Below the pieces are notes generated by a model. That model had not been told where the DNA came from. It saw only the letters and a program-made list of their open reading frames with translations, and did no database searches. 64,000 nt of DNA from positions 1-64,000 of the forward strand of contig WRII01000007.1 in NCBI GenBank assembly GCA_009782825.1, in the 5' to 3' direction. Both the position numbers and the translations under genes were made by a program. Position 1 is the stretch's first letter. Every line of letters begins with the position of its first letter. Below, in pieces: positions 24,907-32,955 of the stretch. The stretch comes from Peptococcaceae bacterium (GTDB lineage Bacteria; Bacillota; Desulfitobacteriia; Desulfitobacteriales; Syntrophobotulaceae).

Positions 24907-27900
24907 ATGATTGGGATGATGGCATTGTTTTGTGCGGGGGTATTTACGCTTATAGCGATTGTGCTCAATGCACTGGATCTCAAGGAGTTGCCTGTTGGGA
25001 ATGGGAGTAAATCAGGTCTCCCTTTGCAGGATGTAAAGCAGCGTACCCATATTTTTTATAATTTGTCTGTGGCGAGTCTTGTTGCGGCTTCGTTTTATTT
25101 ATGGTTTATTATTCTGAATGATCAGTTTGCCTATAAATATGTTTCCAATTACTCTGCTACGGATTTGTCAGTGATCTATAAGATTACCGCGTTCTGGGCA
25201 GGTGCGGAAGGATCGTTCTTGCTCTGGGTGCTTTTGCATGGGTTGATCGGGCTGTGGCTGTATCGGCGGAAGGATGTTTTGCCGGGAGTCAAGCTGGTGT
25301 ACAGCGCTGTGCAGATGTGCCTGCTGGTGGTTCTGACAATGAAAAGTCCTTTTATGCAAATTACGGGGCATGCGATGGACCTTACGGAAGGGGGGGGGCT
25401 CAATCCGCTCCTGCAAAATCCATGGATGGTTTCCCATCCGCCTCTTTTGTTTATGGGATATGCGGGGTTAGCGGTTCCTTTTGCCCTGGCTGTGGGGTCG
25501 CTGCGGGGCGGCGATTATAAGTCATGGATCAAGAAGGCGTTGCCTTTTTCGCTGTTTTCCTGGGCCTTTTTGGGCGTCGGGATCTTTCTTGGCGGGTATT
25601 GGGCCTATGAGACTTTGGGCTGGGGAGGGTATTGGGCTTGGGATCCGGTGGAAAATGCGTCTCTCATTCCATGGTTGGTGTGCGGTGGGTTGATCCACTT
25701 TTTGATCCTTTCTCTGAAAAGGCCTCCGAATGTCAAAGCGGCGGGTTTGGCGGCGGTATTCAGTTATGGGCTGGTGTTGTTGGGAACTTGGCTCACGCGC
25801 AGCGGCTTCTTTAAAGATTCTTCACAACACTCGTTTGCGGGCGAAGAGGCTAGGGTTATCATTATATTGGGTGTGATTGTTTTCTTGGTCGTGGCTGTCC
25901 CCTTGATCCTGTTTATAGTGAAATGGCCGAAGCTGCCGGTGGCGGAGGAGGAGGAGGAACCTCTCAAAACCAGGGGGTCTATGACCTGGTACGGAGCTAT
26001 TGCCTTGTGCGTTTTTGGAGGGGTCGTGCTGTTCGGCATCTTGGCTTCGATAGTGACGGGGATCGTCAAAGCCCCAACGGAAATCGATATGTCGTATTAT
26101 AATCCGACGGGACTGCTGGTGATGTTGGCTGTTCTGGCGCTCATGGTTCTGGCGACTTTTTTTGCCTGGGGGAAAAGCCCGAAAGGAACAGGCCAGAAAA
26201 AAGGGGCATCAAAGCAGGCGGGTGAAAATATAGGTGAAAATATAGAAGAAAAAGCTGAGGTCTTGGACCCGGTCAGGAAACCTGGCGGAATTAACGGATT
26301 CACACTCGGCGTGGTGGTGTTAAGCGCACTGCTGTTGATGGGGATTGGAGTGCTTATCGGCATTCGGCCTGACGCCGGTTTTATGAATATCTTGATGTTT
26401 GCGTTTATCCTCTTGGGATTGGCGGGAGCGGGCGCGGTCTGCGCCGCCAGTGTTCTTGCGTTCTTCAGGAAGGACGTGCGCAAGGGGATGAGCCGGGCCG
26501 CGTTATTTACCCATATCGGGTTGGCGGTTCTCACGGCGGGGATTCTGTTTTCATCCGCAGGAACACACAAGGATCTGCAGACACTTGAAGCTGGGGCGGA
26601 AAAGACGATTTTGGGCCGTCAAGTCACCTATATTGGTCTTGACGTAGGGGACTTCCGCCTTGACCGTGACGGGTATTTGATTGAACCGGGCACAGGGGAG
26701 GTCGTCCAGGGGTTTGCCAACAGCACTTTGCGGGGGACGGAGACAAAAGGGGTGAAACCAACTTGGAGCACGGATCCCGGCCCGGTCAACATGAGTCTTG
26801 GTATGCCGCATCCGGATCCTGCCTTGAAAGATTTCGTTCTTACCGGCTTTTCCGTCACTGGAAAAGGTGTGGTTATCGGAGTTTATAGGGACAGCGCTCA
26901 GTCTATTTCGGAACAGCTGTTCGTGGTGCCTTTGGAGGACTTTATCTTTAACAATGACGGCAACATGATTGAACCCTTCACAGGAGTGCTTGTCCCGGGG
27001 TTTGCCAACAGCTCTTTCCAGGGAACGGCTGCTGATGTCGTGGAGCCAGCCTGGAGTACGGATCCCGGTCCCATCACTCTTAGCCTGGGTATGCTGCATC
27101 CGGATCCTGCCAAGAGTGATTTTGCCCTTGCTGATTTCACTGTTGATGAGAAAGGTGTGGTTACCGGGATCTATGCGAACGGCCTCATGGAGATGATTAG
27201 GGAACAACTGTTTAGGGTGGCCATGAAGAATTACACCAATCCTGGTGGTTATGTCCAAAGATTTGTTGTAGACGGTGAAATTGTTGAAATCACAACAGGT
27301 ATGAGTGAAAAATTTGGAGATCTGCACAAGCCGGCTATTTTATGGTCGTTGGTGGAGGACTACTATATGGCTCCCGGCCATATAGAGAACCAAGAAAGTT
27401 CTGACCATGAGCTGGCCCAAGGAATTCCTGTGGAGATCAAGATTGATAAGGAGACGATCCGTGTCAGACTGAAAGAAATTAAAATGGAAAATCCGGATGC
27501 TGATGATGCTTCCGCGTATGCCTTGTTTGATGTTGTTTACAAGGAAGAGCTTCAGGAGGTTCGCCTGGAATGGATAAAAACCGACGCCGGATTCAACCCT
27601 GTGCCGGTAATTATGTTTGATAAATATGAGTTTAGGATGACGGAGATCAATAACGAACAATCGAAAGTTGTTCTGCGTGTCAAGAAGGAATATGAACTGC
27701 AGCAGGAAACGCCTATTACACTGGCAGTTGCGGACGAAAAACTTACAATAACGCTGAAGGAGTGCGGGGCGGGCAGCGAGGATTCTGCCGCTGCCAATAC
27801 GTCGTATTTCGCTGTGTTGGACGTGGCTCGGAACGGAGCAGTTCAGGAGAATGGAGAGATCCAAGAGAACGGAGAGATCCAAGAGAACGGAGAAGTCCAA

Positions 27901-28239
27901 GAGAACGGAGAGACCCAAGAGAACGGAGAAGTCCAAGAGGTTCGTATTGAGATGACGAGATCCGGTTCTAACGCGAATTGGGTTTCTGTCCCGGGGACGG
28001 TCTTTGATCAATATACTTTTGAGTTGACAGGAATCAGCGTGTCCCAGAATCGAATAGCGATAGCGATTCAAGATATGAATGAAGCTATCATTAATGATAG
28101 AGTGAACATGGAGGTTTCCACCAAGCCGCTCATGGTTCTTGTTTGGCTCGGCACGATCTTGATCAGTGCGGGTATAATCTGGGCGGCTCTCAAAAGATGG
28201 GGTCCTAGTCCTTTTCAGGATTTACGTAACAAAAAATAA
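24907..28239 (+). CDS. ccmF: Cytochrome c haem lyase subunit CcmF with large duplicated insertion
   Basis: The first ~560 residues are a recognisable CcmF: multiple membrane helices, HPPLLFMGYAG, and a WWD motif GWGGYWAWDPVENASL at about 233-256. CcmF ligates haem to apocytochromes. At 1110 residues it is far longer than the usual ~630-700. After residue ~579 come two tandem 96-residue modules (DF...DGYLIEPGTGEVVQGF and DF...DGNMIEPFTGVLVPGF), the second ending KNYTNPGG. Their pattern resembles flagellar hook/rod protein sequence. Then comes a beta-rich acidic region, a stretch of ENGEIQ hexapeptides (about 979-1012), and a final transmembrane helix (PLMVLVWLGTILISAGIIW). AAAGGAGG lies 13 bases before the ATG. 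Frame is continuous, so this is not a sequencing join visible from here. Confidence 0.9.
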   Translation: MIGMMALFCAGVFTLIAIVLNALDLKELPVGNGSKSGLPLQDVKQRTHIFYNLSVASLVAASFYLWFIILNDQFAYKYVSNYSATDLSVIYKITAFWAGAEGSFLLWVLLHGLIGLWLYRRKDVLPGVKLVYSAVQMCLLVVLTMKSPFMQITGHAMDLTEGGGLNPLLQNPWMVSHPPLLFMGYAGLAVPFALAVGSLRGGDYKSWIKKALPFSLFSWAFLGVGIFLGGYWAYETLGWGGYWAWDPVENASLIPWLVCGGLIHFLILSLKRPPNVKAAGLAAVFSYGLVLLGTWLTRSGFFKDSSQHSFAGEEARVIIILGVIVFLVVAVPLILFIVKWPKLPVAEEEEEPLKTRGSMTWYGAIALCVFGGVVLFGILASIVTGIVKAPTEIDMSYYNPTGLLVMLAVLALMVLATFFAWGKSPKGTGQKKGASKQAGENIGENIEEKAEVLDPVRKPGGINGFTLGVVVLSALLLMGIGVLIGIRPDAGFMNILMFAFILLGLAGAGAVCAASVLAFFRKDVRKGMSRAALFTHIGLAVLTAGILFSSAGTHKDLQTLEAGAEKTILGRQVTYIGLDVGDFRLDRDGYLIEPGTGEVVQGFANSTLRGTETKGVKPTWSTDPGPVNMSLGMPHPDPALKDFVLTGFSVTGKGVVIGVYRDSAQSISEQLFVVPLEDFIFNNDGNMIEPFTGVLVPGFANSSFQGTAADVVEPAWSTDPGPITLSLGMLHPDPAKSDFALADFTVDEKGVVTGIYANGLMEMIREQLFRVAMKNYTNPGGYVQRFVVDGEIVEITTGMSEKFGDLHKPAILWSLVEDYYMAPGHIENQESSDHELAQGIPVEIKIDKETIRVRLKEIKMENPDADDASAYALFDVVYKEELQEVRLEWIKTDAGFNPVPVIMFDKYEFRMTEINNEQSKVVLRVKKEYELQQETPITLAVADEKLTITLKECGAGSEDSAAANTSYFAVLDVARNGAVQENGEIQENGEIQENGEVQENGETQENGEVQEVRIEMTRSGSNANWVSVPGTVFDQYTFELTGISVSQNRIAIAIQDMNEAIINDRVNMEVSTKPLMVLVWLGTILISAGIIWAALKRWGPSPFQDLRNKK
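26650..27225 (+). repeat. 288-bp tandem duplication inside ccmF
   Basis: Two consecutive 288-bp units (26650-26937 and 26938-27225) encode 96-residue modules that align without gaps. Shared stretches include GFANS, WSTDPGP, SLGM.HPDPA, KGVV and EQLF. The codons have diverged, so the duplication is not very recent. Confidence 0.85.
27841..27940 (+). repeat. 18-bp in-frame tandem repeat in ccmF
   Basis: About five units of an 18-bp sequence encode the hexapeptide QENGEI or close variants (NGEV, NGET). It is nearly perfect at nucleotide level, implying recent expansion. Confidence 0.9.
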
Positions 28240-28257
28240 CAAAAAGGAGGCGATAAT

Positions 28258-28716
28258 GTGAAAGCCGGCAAGCAATCTTTCAAAATGGCAGCGATTGGGT
28301 TCGTTGTCGCGTTGGTTTTAGTGGGCGCTGGCGGGGCAGCTTACGCTTACATGGAATCACCCAGCTTTTGTGGCGGATGTCATGCCATGCAGGAACAATA
28401 TCATTCATGGAATGACTCCGCGCATCAAACTGTTGATTGCAGTGACTGCCATCTGCCCCACGATAACATTGCTAGCACTTTGTGGGCCAAGACTCAGACG
28501 GGTGTTGTAGATGTCTATCAGCAAGCGACGAGAGGGTATGATTTAGAAATCACAGTTACCGAGAAGGGCAAGGAATATTTACAGAAAAATTGTATACGTT
28601 GTCACGAGCCTGCGATCAAAGAAACCGGAATGGGCTTTGATAAGGATGGTGACGGCAGAGACTGTACGTCATGCCACCGGAACCTTGTTCATGGCGGCAA
28701 GACGATTTCACAATAG
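28258..28716 (+). CDS. nrfH: Cytochrome c nitrite reductase small subunit NrfH
   Basis: The 152-residue NapC/NirT-family quinol dehydrogenase passes electrons from menaquinol to NrfA. It has one N-terminal membrane anchor and four haem motifs: CGGCH (38-42), CSDCH (61-65), CIRCH (112-116) and CTSCH (136-140). The start is GTG 28258 after a strong AAAGGAGG; the apparent ATG two bases before is out of frame. It ends 14 bases before nrfA. Confidence 0.93.
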   Translation: MKAGKQSFKMAAIGFVVALVLVGAGGAAYAYMESPSFCGGCHAMQEQYHSWNDSAHQTVDCSDCHLPHDNIASTLWAKTQTGVVDVYQQATRGYDLEITVTEKGKEYLQKNCIRCHEPAIKETGMGFDKDGDGRDCTSCHRNLVHGGKTISQ

Positions 28717-28730
28717 GGGAGGGATCTGAT

Positions 28731-30125
28731 GTGAGTACTGCCCAAAAAGTATTGGTTGGTGTGGTGATCGTTGTATGTTTGGTCGTAGGCGGCGTCCTCG
28801 GCTTTTTACTTGGAGGAGGCAATGGCTACAAGGTCGTTGAAACTGACTCAAAAGGAGTGAGTGGCAACAAGTACGATCCTGCATCGTACAAAGACAAGTA
28901 TCCGCTGCAATATGCAAGCTATATGGAAGCGTCTAAGTATCCTGAGGGCCGGGATAAACCCGGGGATTTTGGCGGGGATAAACTTTTTGATCATGTGAAT
29001 GGAGGTAAACAGACCGAATTAGTAACACTCTTTGGTCCAAACCCGTTCAGTGTTTATTACGCAGATGACCGCGGTCATGTCTATGCTCTCGATGATCTTT
29101 TCGATTCAGGACGTACCAAGGGTCCGAATCCATACGATCCACCCAAAACATTCAGTCAAAGGGGCGCCTGCGTCACATGCAAAACTCCATACCTGGAGCA
29201 AATCTTTGACGACAACAAGTTTGGGAGTGATGATTGGGGTTTTGCCAAGGTACCTTTCGATGAAATGAGGGACAGCTATTTTGACGATCAGATGAAGGAG
29301 CATGGGTCAATCAACTGTGCCACCTGTCACGATCCGGAGACCCATGAGCTGAGGATCATTAATAAGGCTCTGAAGTTTGCCTTTGAAAAGGGGATTCCTG
29401 GATACAAGGATGGGGAGCCCATTGACTGGGAAAAGGCAACCAAGCAGGAAATGCGCACCTATGTTTGCGCGCAGTGTCATGTTGAATACTACTTTGAGCC
29501 TGACACTTTCAGAGTGGTTTTCCCATGGGATAATGGATTGGAGTTTGACAAACAATACGAGCACTATAAAACGGAGCCCAATGGCTTTAAGCAGGACTTT
29601 AAGAATGGGACTTCCGGAGCGGCCATCCTAAAAGCGCAGCATCCTGATTTTGAAGCCTGGACGACCGGCGTTCATGGCAAAGCCGGTGTGGCTTGTGCTG
29701 ATTGCCACATGCCTTATGTGACCAAAAACGGAGAGAAATATTCGACTCATGATGTGACCAGTCCCTTGCGGACCGTGGAAAATTCTTGTATGCAATGTCA
29801 CAATGATCAAACAAAAGAATGGCTGATCGATTCTGTGACGAGCATTCAGGCTAATTTCTGGGTCCAGCAGCACGAAGCCGAGTTGGCTGTGTCCAAAGCC
29901 CACCAGACCATTAAAGCTGCTAAGGATGCAGGGGCCTCTGACGAAGCTCTGGCCGAGGCACTTGAACTCGTTAGGGAAGCACAATGGTATTGGGATTTTG
30001 TAGCCGCTGAAAACGGTATGGGCTTCCACAATCCCGATCAAGGAATGAAAGCCACTGGTCAGTCCATTGTGAAAGCAAATGAAGCTATTCTCTCCGCTTA
30101 CAAAGCCGCCGGCAAGTCACTGTAG
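28731..30125 (+). CDS. nrfA: Ammonia-forming cytochrome c nitrite reductase NrfA
   Basis: The 464-residue pentahaem enzyme reduces nitrite to ammonia in six electrons outside the membrane. The active-site haem motif is the special CVTCK (Cys147-Lys151), and four CxxCH motifs follow (CATCH, CAQCH, CADCH, CMQCH). The start is GTG at 28731, preceded by AGGGGAGGG; an upstream in-frame ATG inside nrfH is rejected. An N-terminal hydrophobic segment (VLVGVVIVVCLVVGGVLGFLL) serves as signal or anchor. Conserved catalytic surroundings such as EKYSTHDVTSPL are present. It needs the CcmABCEF proteins and haem genes next to it. Confidence 0.95.
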   Translation: MSTAQKVLVGVVIVVCLVVGGVLGFLLGGGNGYKVVETDSKGVSGNKYDPASYKDKYPLQYASYMEASKYPEGRDKPGDFGGDKLFDHVNGGKQTELVTLFGPNPFSVYYADDRGHVYALDDLFDSGRTKGPNPYDPPKTFSQRGACVTCKTPYLEQIFDDNKFGSDDWGFAKVPFDEMRDSYFDDQMKEHGSINCATCHDPETHELRIINKALKFAFEKGIPGYKDGEPIDWEKATKQEMRTYVCAQCHVEYYFEPDTFRVVFPWDNGLEFDKQYEHYKTEPNGFKQDFKNGTSGAAILKAQHPDFEAWTTGVHGKAGVACADCHMPYVTKNGEKYSTHDVTSPLRTVENSCMQCHNDQTKEWLIDSVTSIQANFWVQQHEAELAVSKAHQTIKAAKDAGASDEALAEALELVREAQWYWDFVAAENGMGFHNPDQGMKATGQSIVKANEAILSAYKAAGKSL

Positions 30126-30153
30126 GCAAGCCGCTTTCAAGCCCCTTTAAAAA

Positions 30154-30191
30154 CACGCCTTGTGGAAAAAATCACTTCGAAACAAGGTGTG
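30154..30191 (+). repeat. Hairpin downstream of nrfA
   Basis: CACGCCTTGT (30154-30163) pairs with ACAAGGTGTG (30182-30191), ten pairs with one G:U. No T tract follows directly. It may stabilise the nrfA transcript end. Confidence 0.45.
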
Positions 30192-30259
30192 ACAGGAAAA
30201 TGTTGAGACAGAAAAGGACGGGACCTCTTTTTCGTCATCAGCACAACAGATATCAGTGG

Positions 30260-30285
30260 GGTGTGCGGCAAGTGTGCCGCACACC
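30260..30285 (+). terminator. Terminator-like perfect 11-bp hairpin between nrfA and ahbA
   Basis: GGTGTGCGGCA (30260-30270) and TGCCGCACACC (30275-30285) form a perfect 11-bp stem with a 4-base loop. The following TTATCTATG is only weakly T-rich, so it may act bidirectionally or as a transcript stabiliser. Confidence 0.55.
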
Positions 30286-30307
30286 TTATCTATGAATGAA
30301 TTCTAAA

Positions 30308-30336
30308 TTGCCAAAAGGGCATGGACATTGTAAACT
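30308..30336 (+). promoter_or_regulatory. Promoter candidate for ahbA-ahbB-hemL
   Basis: TTGCCA at 30308-30313 and TAAACT at 30331-30336 are separated by 17 bases, about 30 bases before the ahbA start region. Confidence 0.45.
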
Positions 30337-30364
30337 ATAGGGTGTAAAGGTATCTCAAAGGAAG

Positions 30365-30832
30365 GTGGATGCAGTATTGGATCAGATAGACAGGGACTTG
30401 CTGAATCAGATTCAGGAGGAGATTCCGGTGACGGAGCGGCCCTATGCTCAGATGGCGGAAAGCTTGGGAATTAGCGAAGAAGAAGTGATAGAGCGCCTGG
30501 CAGTCTTCAAGAACCAGGAAGTGATCCGTAGAATGGGGGGGGTTTTTGATTCCCGGCGCCTTGGCTATAAGGGAACGCTGTGTGCTATGAAGGTGCCCCG
30601 GGAGCGCATTGAAGAGGTGGCGGCGATTATCAATCAGTACACGGGAATTACACACAATTACTTGCGCCGCCATGACTACAATATGTGGTTTACTTTGTTA
30701 AGCAGGAGTCTGGAAAAGACGGAGAAGATTTTGGCGGAAATCCGCAGAAAGACGGGGATCGATGACTTGATGGATCTGCCTTCGCGCCGTTTCTTTAAGG
30801 TGAGAGTGAATTTTGATGTGAAGGCGACTTAG
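30365..30832 (+). CDS. ahbA: Sirohaem decarboxylase subunit AhbA (Lrp/AsnC-like)
   Basis: The protein of about 155 residues has an N-terminal winged-helix-like segment (RPYAQMAESLGISEEEVIER) and an AsnC-type C-terminal domain. It carries the active-site-like LRRHDYNMWFTL typical of AhbA/NirD-type proteins. With AhbB it decarboxylates sirohaem at C12 and C18 to didecarboxysirohaem. The start is GTG 30365 or possibly TTG 30377, both after AAAGGAAGG. Eight to 22 bases separate it from ahbB. It should be cytoplasmic and enzymatic, despite looking like a transcription factor. Confidence 0.88.
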   Translation: MDAVLDQIDRDLLNQIQEEIPVTERPYAQMAESLGISEEEVIERLAVFKNQEVIRRMGGVFDSRRLGYKGTLCAMKVPRERIEEVAAIINQYTGITHNYLRRHDYNMWFTLLSRSLEKTEKILAEIRRKTGIDDLMDLPSRRFFKVRVNFDVKAT

Positions 30833-30854
30833 ATGGGAGATGGGAGATAACCTG

Positions 30855-31334
30855 ATGGATTTTAACGAAGCGGATAAGAAACTCATTGTTGAACTGCAGG
30901 CGGGTCTGCCCCTTGTGTCCCGGCCTTTTGCCGAATTGGGAGAAAGAGTGGGTCTCAGCGAAGCTCAGGTTCTGGGGCGGGTGCGGGAATGGAAGGAGGC
31001 AGGTGTCCTCAGACGGCTGGGGGCAGCGCTGCGCCATAGAAAGGTGGGGTATTCGGGTAATGCCCTGCTGGTCTGGAAGATCCCAGAGGATCGTGTCGGC
31101 GAAGTGGGAAAAAAATTCGCGGCTTTGCCGGAAGTGAGTCATTGCTATGAACGGCAGGTGCTGCCTCAGTGGCCGTATAGTCTGTATACCATGGTGCATG
31201 GGGCAACGGAAGAGGCCTGTCTGGCTCTGGCAAAGAAGTTGGTTGACTTGGCGGGAGTGAGTGAGCATGACTATGATGTTCTTTATAGTTATGCGGAGTT
31301 GAAGAAGAGCAGTATGGAGTATTTTGCGGATTAA
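30855..31334 (+). CDS. ahbB: Sirohaem decarboxylase subunit AhbB (Lrp/AsnC-like)
   Basis: The protein of about 159 residues shares the AhbA architecture: a HTH-like segment (RPFAELGERVGLSEAQVLGR) then an AsnC-like domain with SHCYERQVLPQWPYSLYTM. ATG 30855 has GGGAG at proper spacing and is preferred to ATG 30840. It forms the sirohaem decarboxylase with AhbA and provides the substrate of the AhbC encoded at 20003. hemL follows after 53 bases. Confidence 0.88.
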   Translation: MDFNEADKKLIVELQAGLPLVSRPFAELGERVGLSEAQVLGRVREWKEAGVLRRLGAALRHRKVGYSGNALLVWKIPEDRVGEVGKKFAALPEVSHCYERQVLPQWPYSLYTMVHGATEEACLALAKKLVDLAGVSEHDYDVLYSYAELKKSSMEYFAD

Positions 31335-31387
31335 TGCTGTTGATTCCCGATTAATACCGATGAGCATAATACAAGGAGAGGACAGAA

Positions 31388-32761
31388 GTGCCCATGAAAA
31401 ACACGAGAAAGTCTGAAGACCTCTTTGCGCGGGCAGGCAGAGTGATACCGGGAGGGGTGAACAGCCCGGTTCGGGCTTTTGCTTCTGTAGGTCTCACGCC
31501 GCGTTTTATCGCACGGGGCGAAGGATGCAGGATTTGGGACGAAGATGGTAATGAATATATTGATTATGTGTGTTCGTGGGGGCCGCTTATTTTGGGACAC
31601 AGGCATCCGAGTGTCGAGGCGGCGGTGCGGGATGCGTTGGGCCGGGGATCTACTTTTGGCGCATCGACCCGGGGCGAGGTGGAACTGGCTGAGAAGATTG
31701 TCCAAGCTTTGCCGGGGGTGGACATGGTTCGCCTGGTCAATTCGGGGACGGAAGCGACCATGAGTGCGCTGCGTTTGGCCCGGGCTTTTACGGGGCGCAG
31801 TAAGATTGTCAAATTTGCCGGATGTTATCACGGTCATCACGATTCTTTGCTGATTAAAGCCGGATCAGGGGCGCTGACCTTTGGGGCGCCGTCGAGTCCG
31901 GGCGTGCCGATAGAGGTTGCCAGAAATACGCTGACAGCAGGTTATAATGACTTGGCCAGCTTGGAAGAAGTGTTGAGCGCCGAAGCGGGGTCAGATGCCG
32001 GCTTGGGATCCGGGCCAAAAGCCGGTCTGGGATCCGGGCCAAAAGCCGGATCAGATGTTGCCGCGGTCATTGTGGAGCCGGTGGCGGGAAATATGGGATT
32101 GGTACTGCCGGAACCTGGATTTCTGCAAGGGGTTCGCCGGGTATGTGACATGTATGGGGCTTTGCTGATTTTTGATGAGGTCATCACAGGGTTCCGTCTG
32201 GGCTATGGCGGCGCTCAAGCCTATTATGACGTCGTTCCGGATCTGACTTGCCTGGGCAAAACCATTGGCGGCGGGCTGCCGGTGGGGGCTTATGGCGGCA
32301 GACAGGATATTATGAGCATGATTTCTCCCAGCGGCCCTGTTTATCAGGCCGGAACTCTTTCGGGAAATCCTCTGGCTGTGGCGGCGGGGCTGGCCACTTT
32401 GGAGGAGGTGGCGCAGGAGGGTTTTTACGAAGACCTTGAGAAGAAGACCGGCGTTTTAGCTGAGGGATGGAGGCAGGCGGCTGAGAATGCGGGGGCGCCG
32501 ATCTGTCTGAACCAGATGGGATCCCTTATGACAAGCTTCTTTGTTCCGGAGGGGACATTGAGGGTCACGGATTTTGAGACAGCCGGCTCGGCGGATACAC
32601 AGCGATATGCGGAGTTTTTTAAATATATGCTGGAACAGGGTGTCTATTTGCCTCCGTCACAATTTGAGGCCTTGTTTGTGTCCGCGGCCCACGATGAAAA
32701 GAGCGTGCAGAGAACGATAGAGGCGGCGCAGCATGCGTTCTGGCGTTTGGGGCAGGACTAA
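31388..32761 (+). CDS. hemL: Glutamate-1-semialdehyde 2,1-aminomutase
   Basis: The 457-residue PLP enzyme converts glutamate-1-semialdehyde to 5-aminolevulinate, completing the C5 pathway begun by HemA. Landmarks are [36 protein letters not shown], the FDEVITGFR segment and PLP Lys291 in [16 protein letters not shown]. The start is GTG 31388 with AAGGAGAGG nine bases before; ATG 31394 is possible. Residues about 200-222 hold a non-conserved insertion, [20 protein letters not shown], produced by a 24-bp tandem duplication and located before [10 protein letters not shown]. The rest is normal. Confidence 0.94.
   Translation: MPMKNTRKSEDLFARAGRVIPGGVNSPVRAFASVGLTPRFIARGEGCRIWDEDGNEYIDYVCSWGPLILGHRHPSVEAAVRDALGRGSTFGASTRGEVELAEKIVQALPGVDMVRLVNSGTEATMSALRLARAFTGRSKIVKFAGCYHGHHDSLLIKAGSGALTFGAPSSPGVPIEVARNTLTAGYNDLASLEEVLSAEAGSDAGLGSGPKAGLGSGPKAGSDVAAVIVEPVAGNMGLVLPEPGFLQGVRRVCDMYGALLIFDEVITGFRLGYGGAQAYYDVVPDLTCLGKTIGGGLPVGAYGGRQDIMSMISPSGPVYQAGTLSGNPLAVAAGLATLEEVAQEGFYEDLEKKTGVLAEGWRQAAENAGAPICLNQMGSLMTSFFVPEGTLRVTDFETAGSADTQRYAEFFKYMLEQGVYLPPSQFEALFVSAAHDEKSVQRTIEAAQHAFWRLGQD
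31997..32044 (+). repeat. 24-bp tandem duplication in hemL
   Basis: Two 24-bp units (31997-32020 and 32021-32044) differ at only a few bases and encode AGLGSGPK twice, in frame. Confidence 0.85.
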
Positions 32762-32955
32762 AACCGGAACCAAAGAGGAGACCCAAAGTTACAGCCCCTA
32801 AAAGGTATAATACAGAAGTTATGCCACAAATTATAGTCGGAATTTTTAAAAAAAGTAAGACTAAAGGGCTTTAATAATGTTTTAAAATGGAGTATAATGT
32901 AAAAAAGAGCATAGATATTCAATGTTGTATGTGGCAGCCTGTGAGGAGGAACCAG

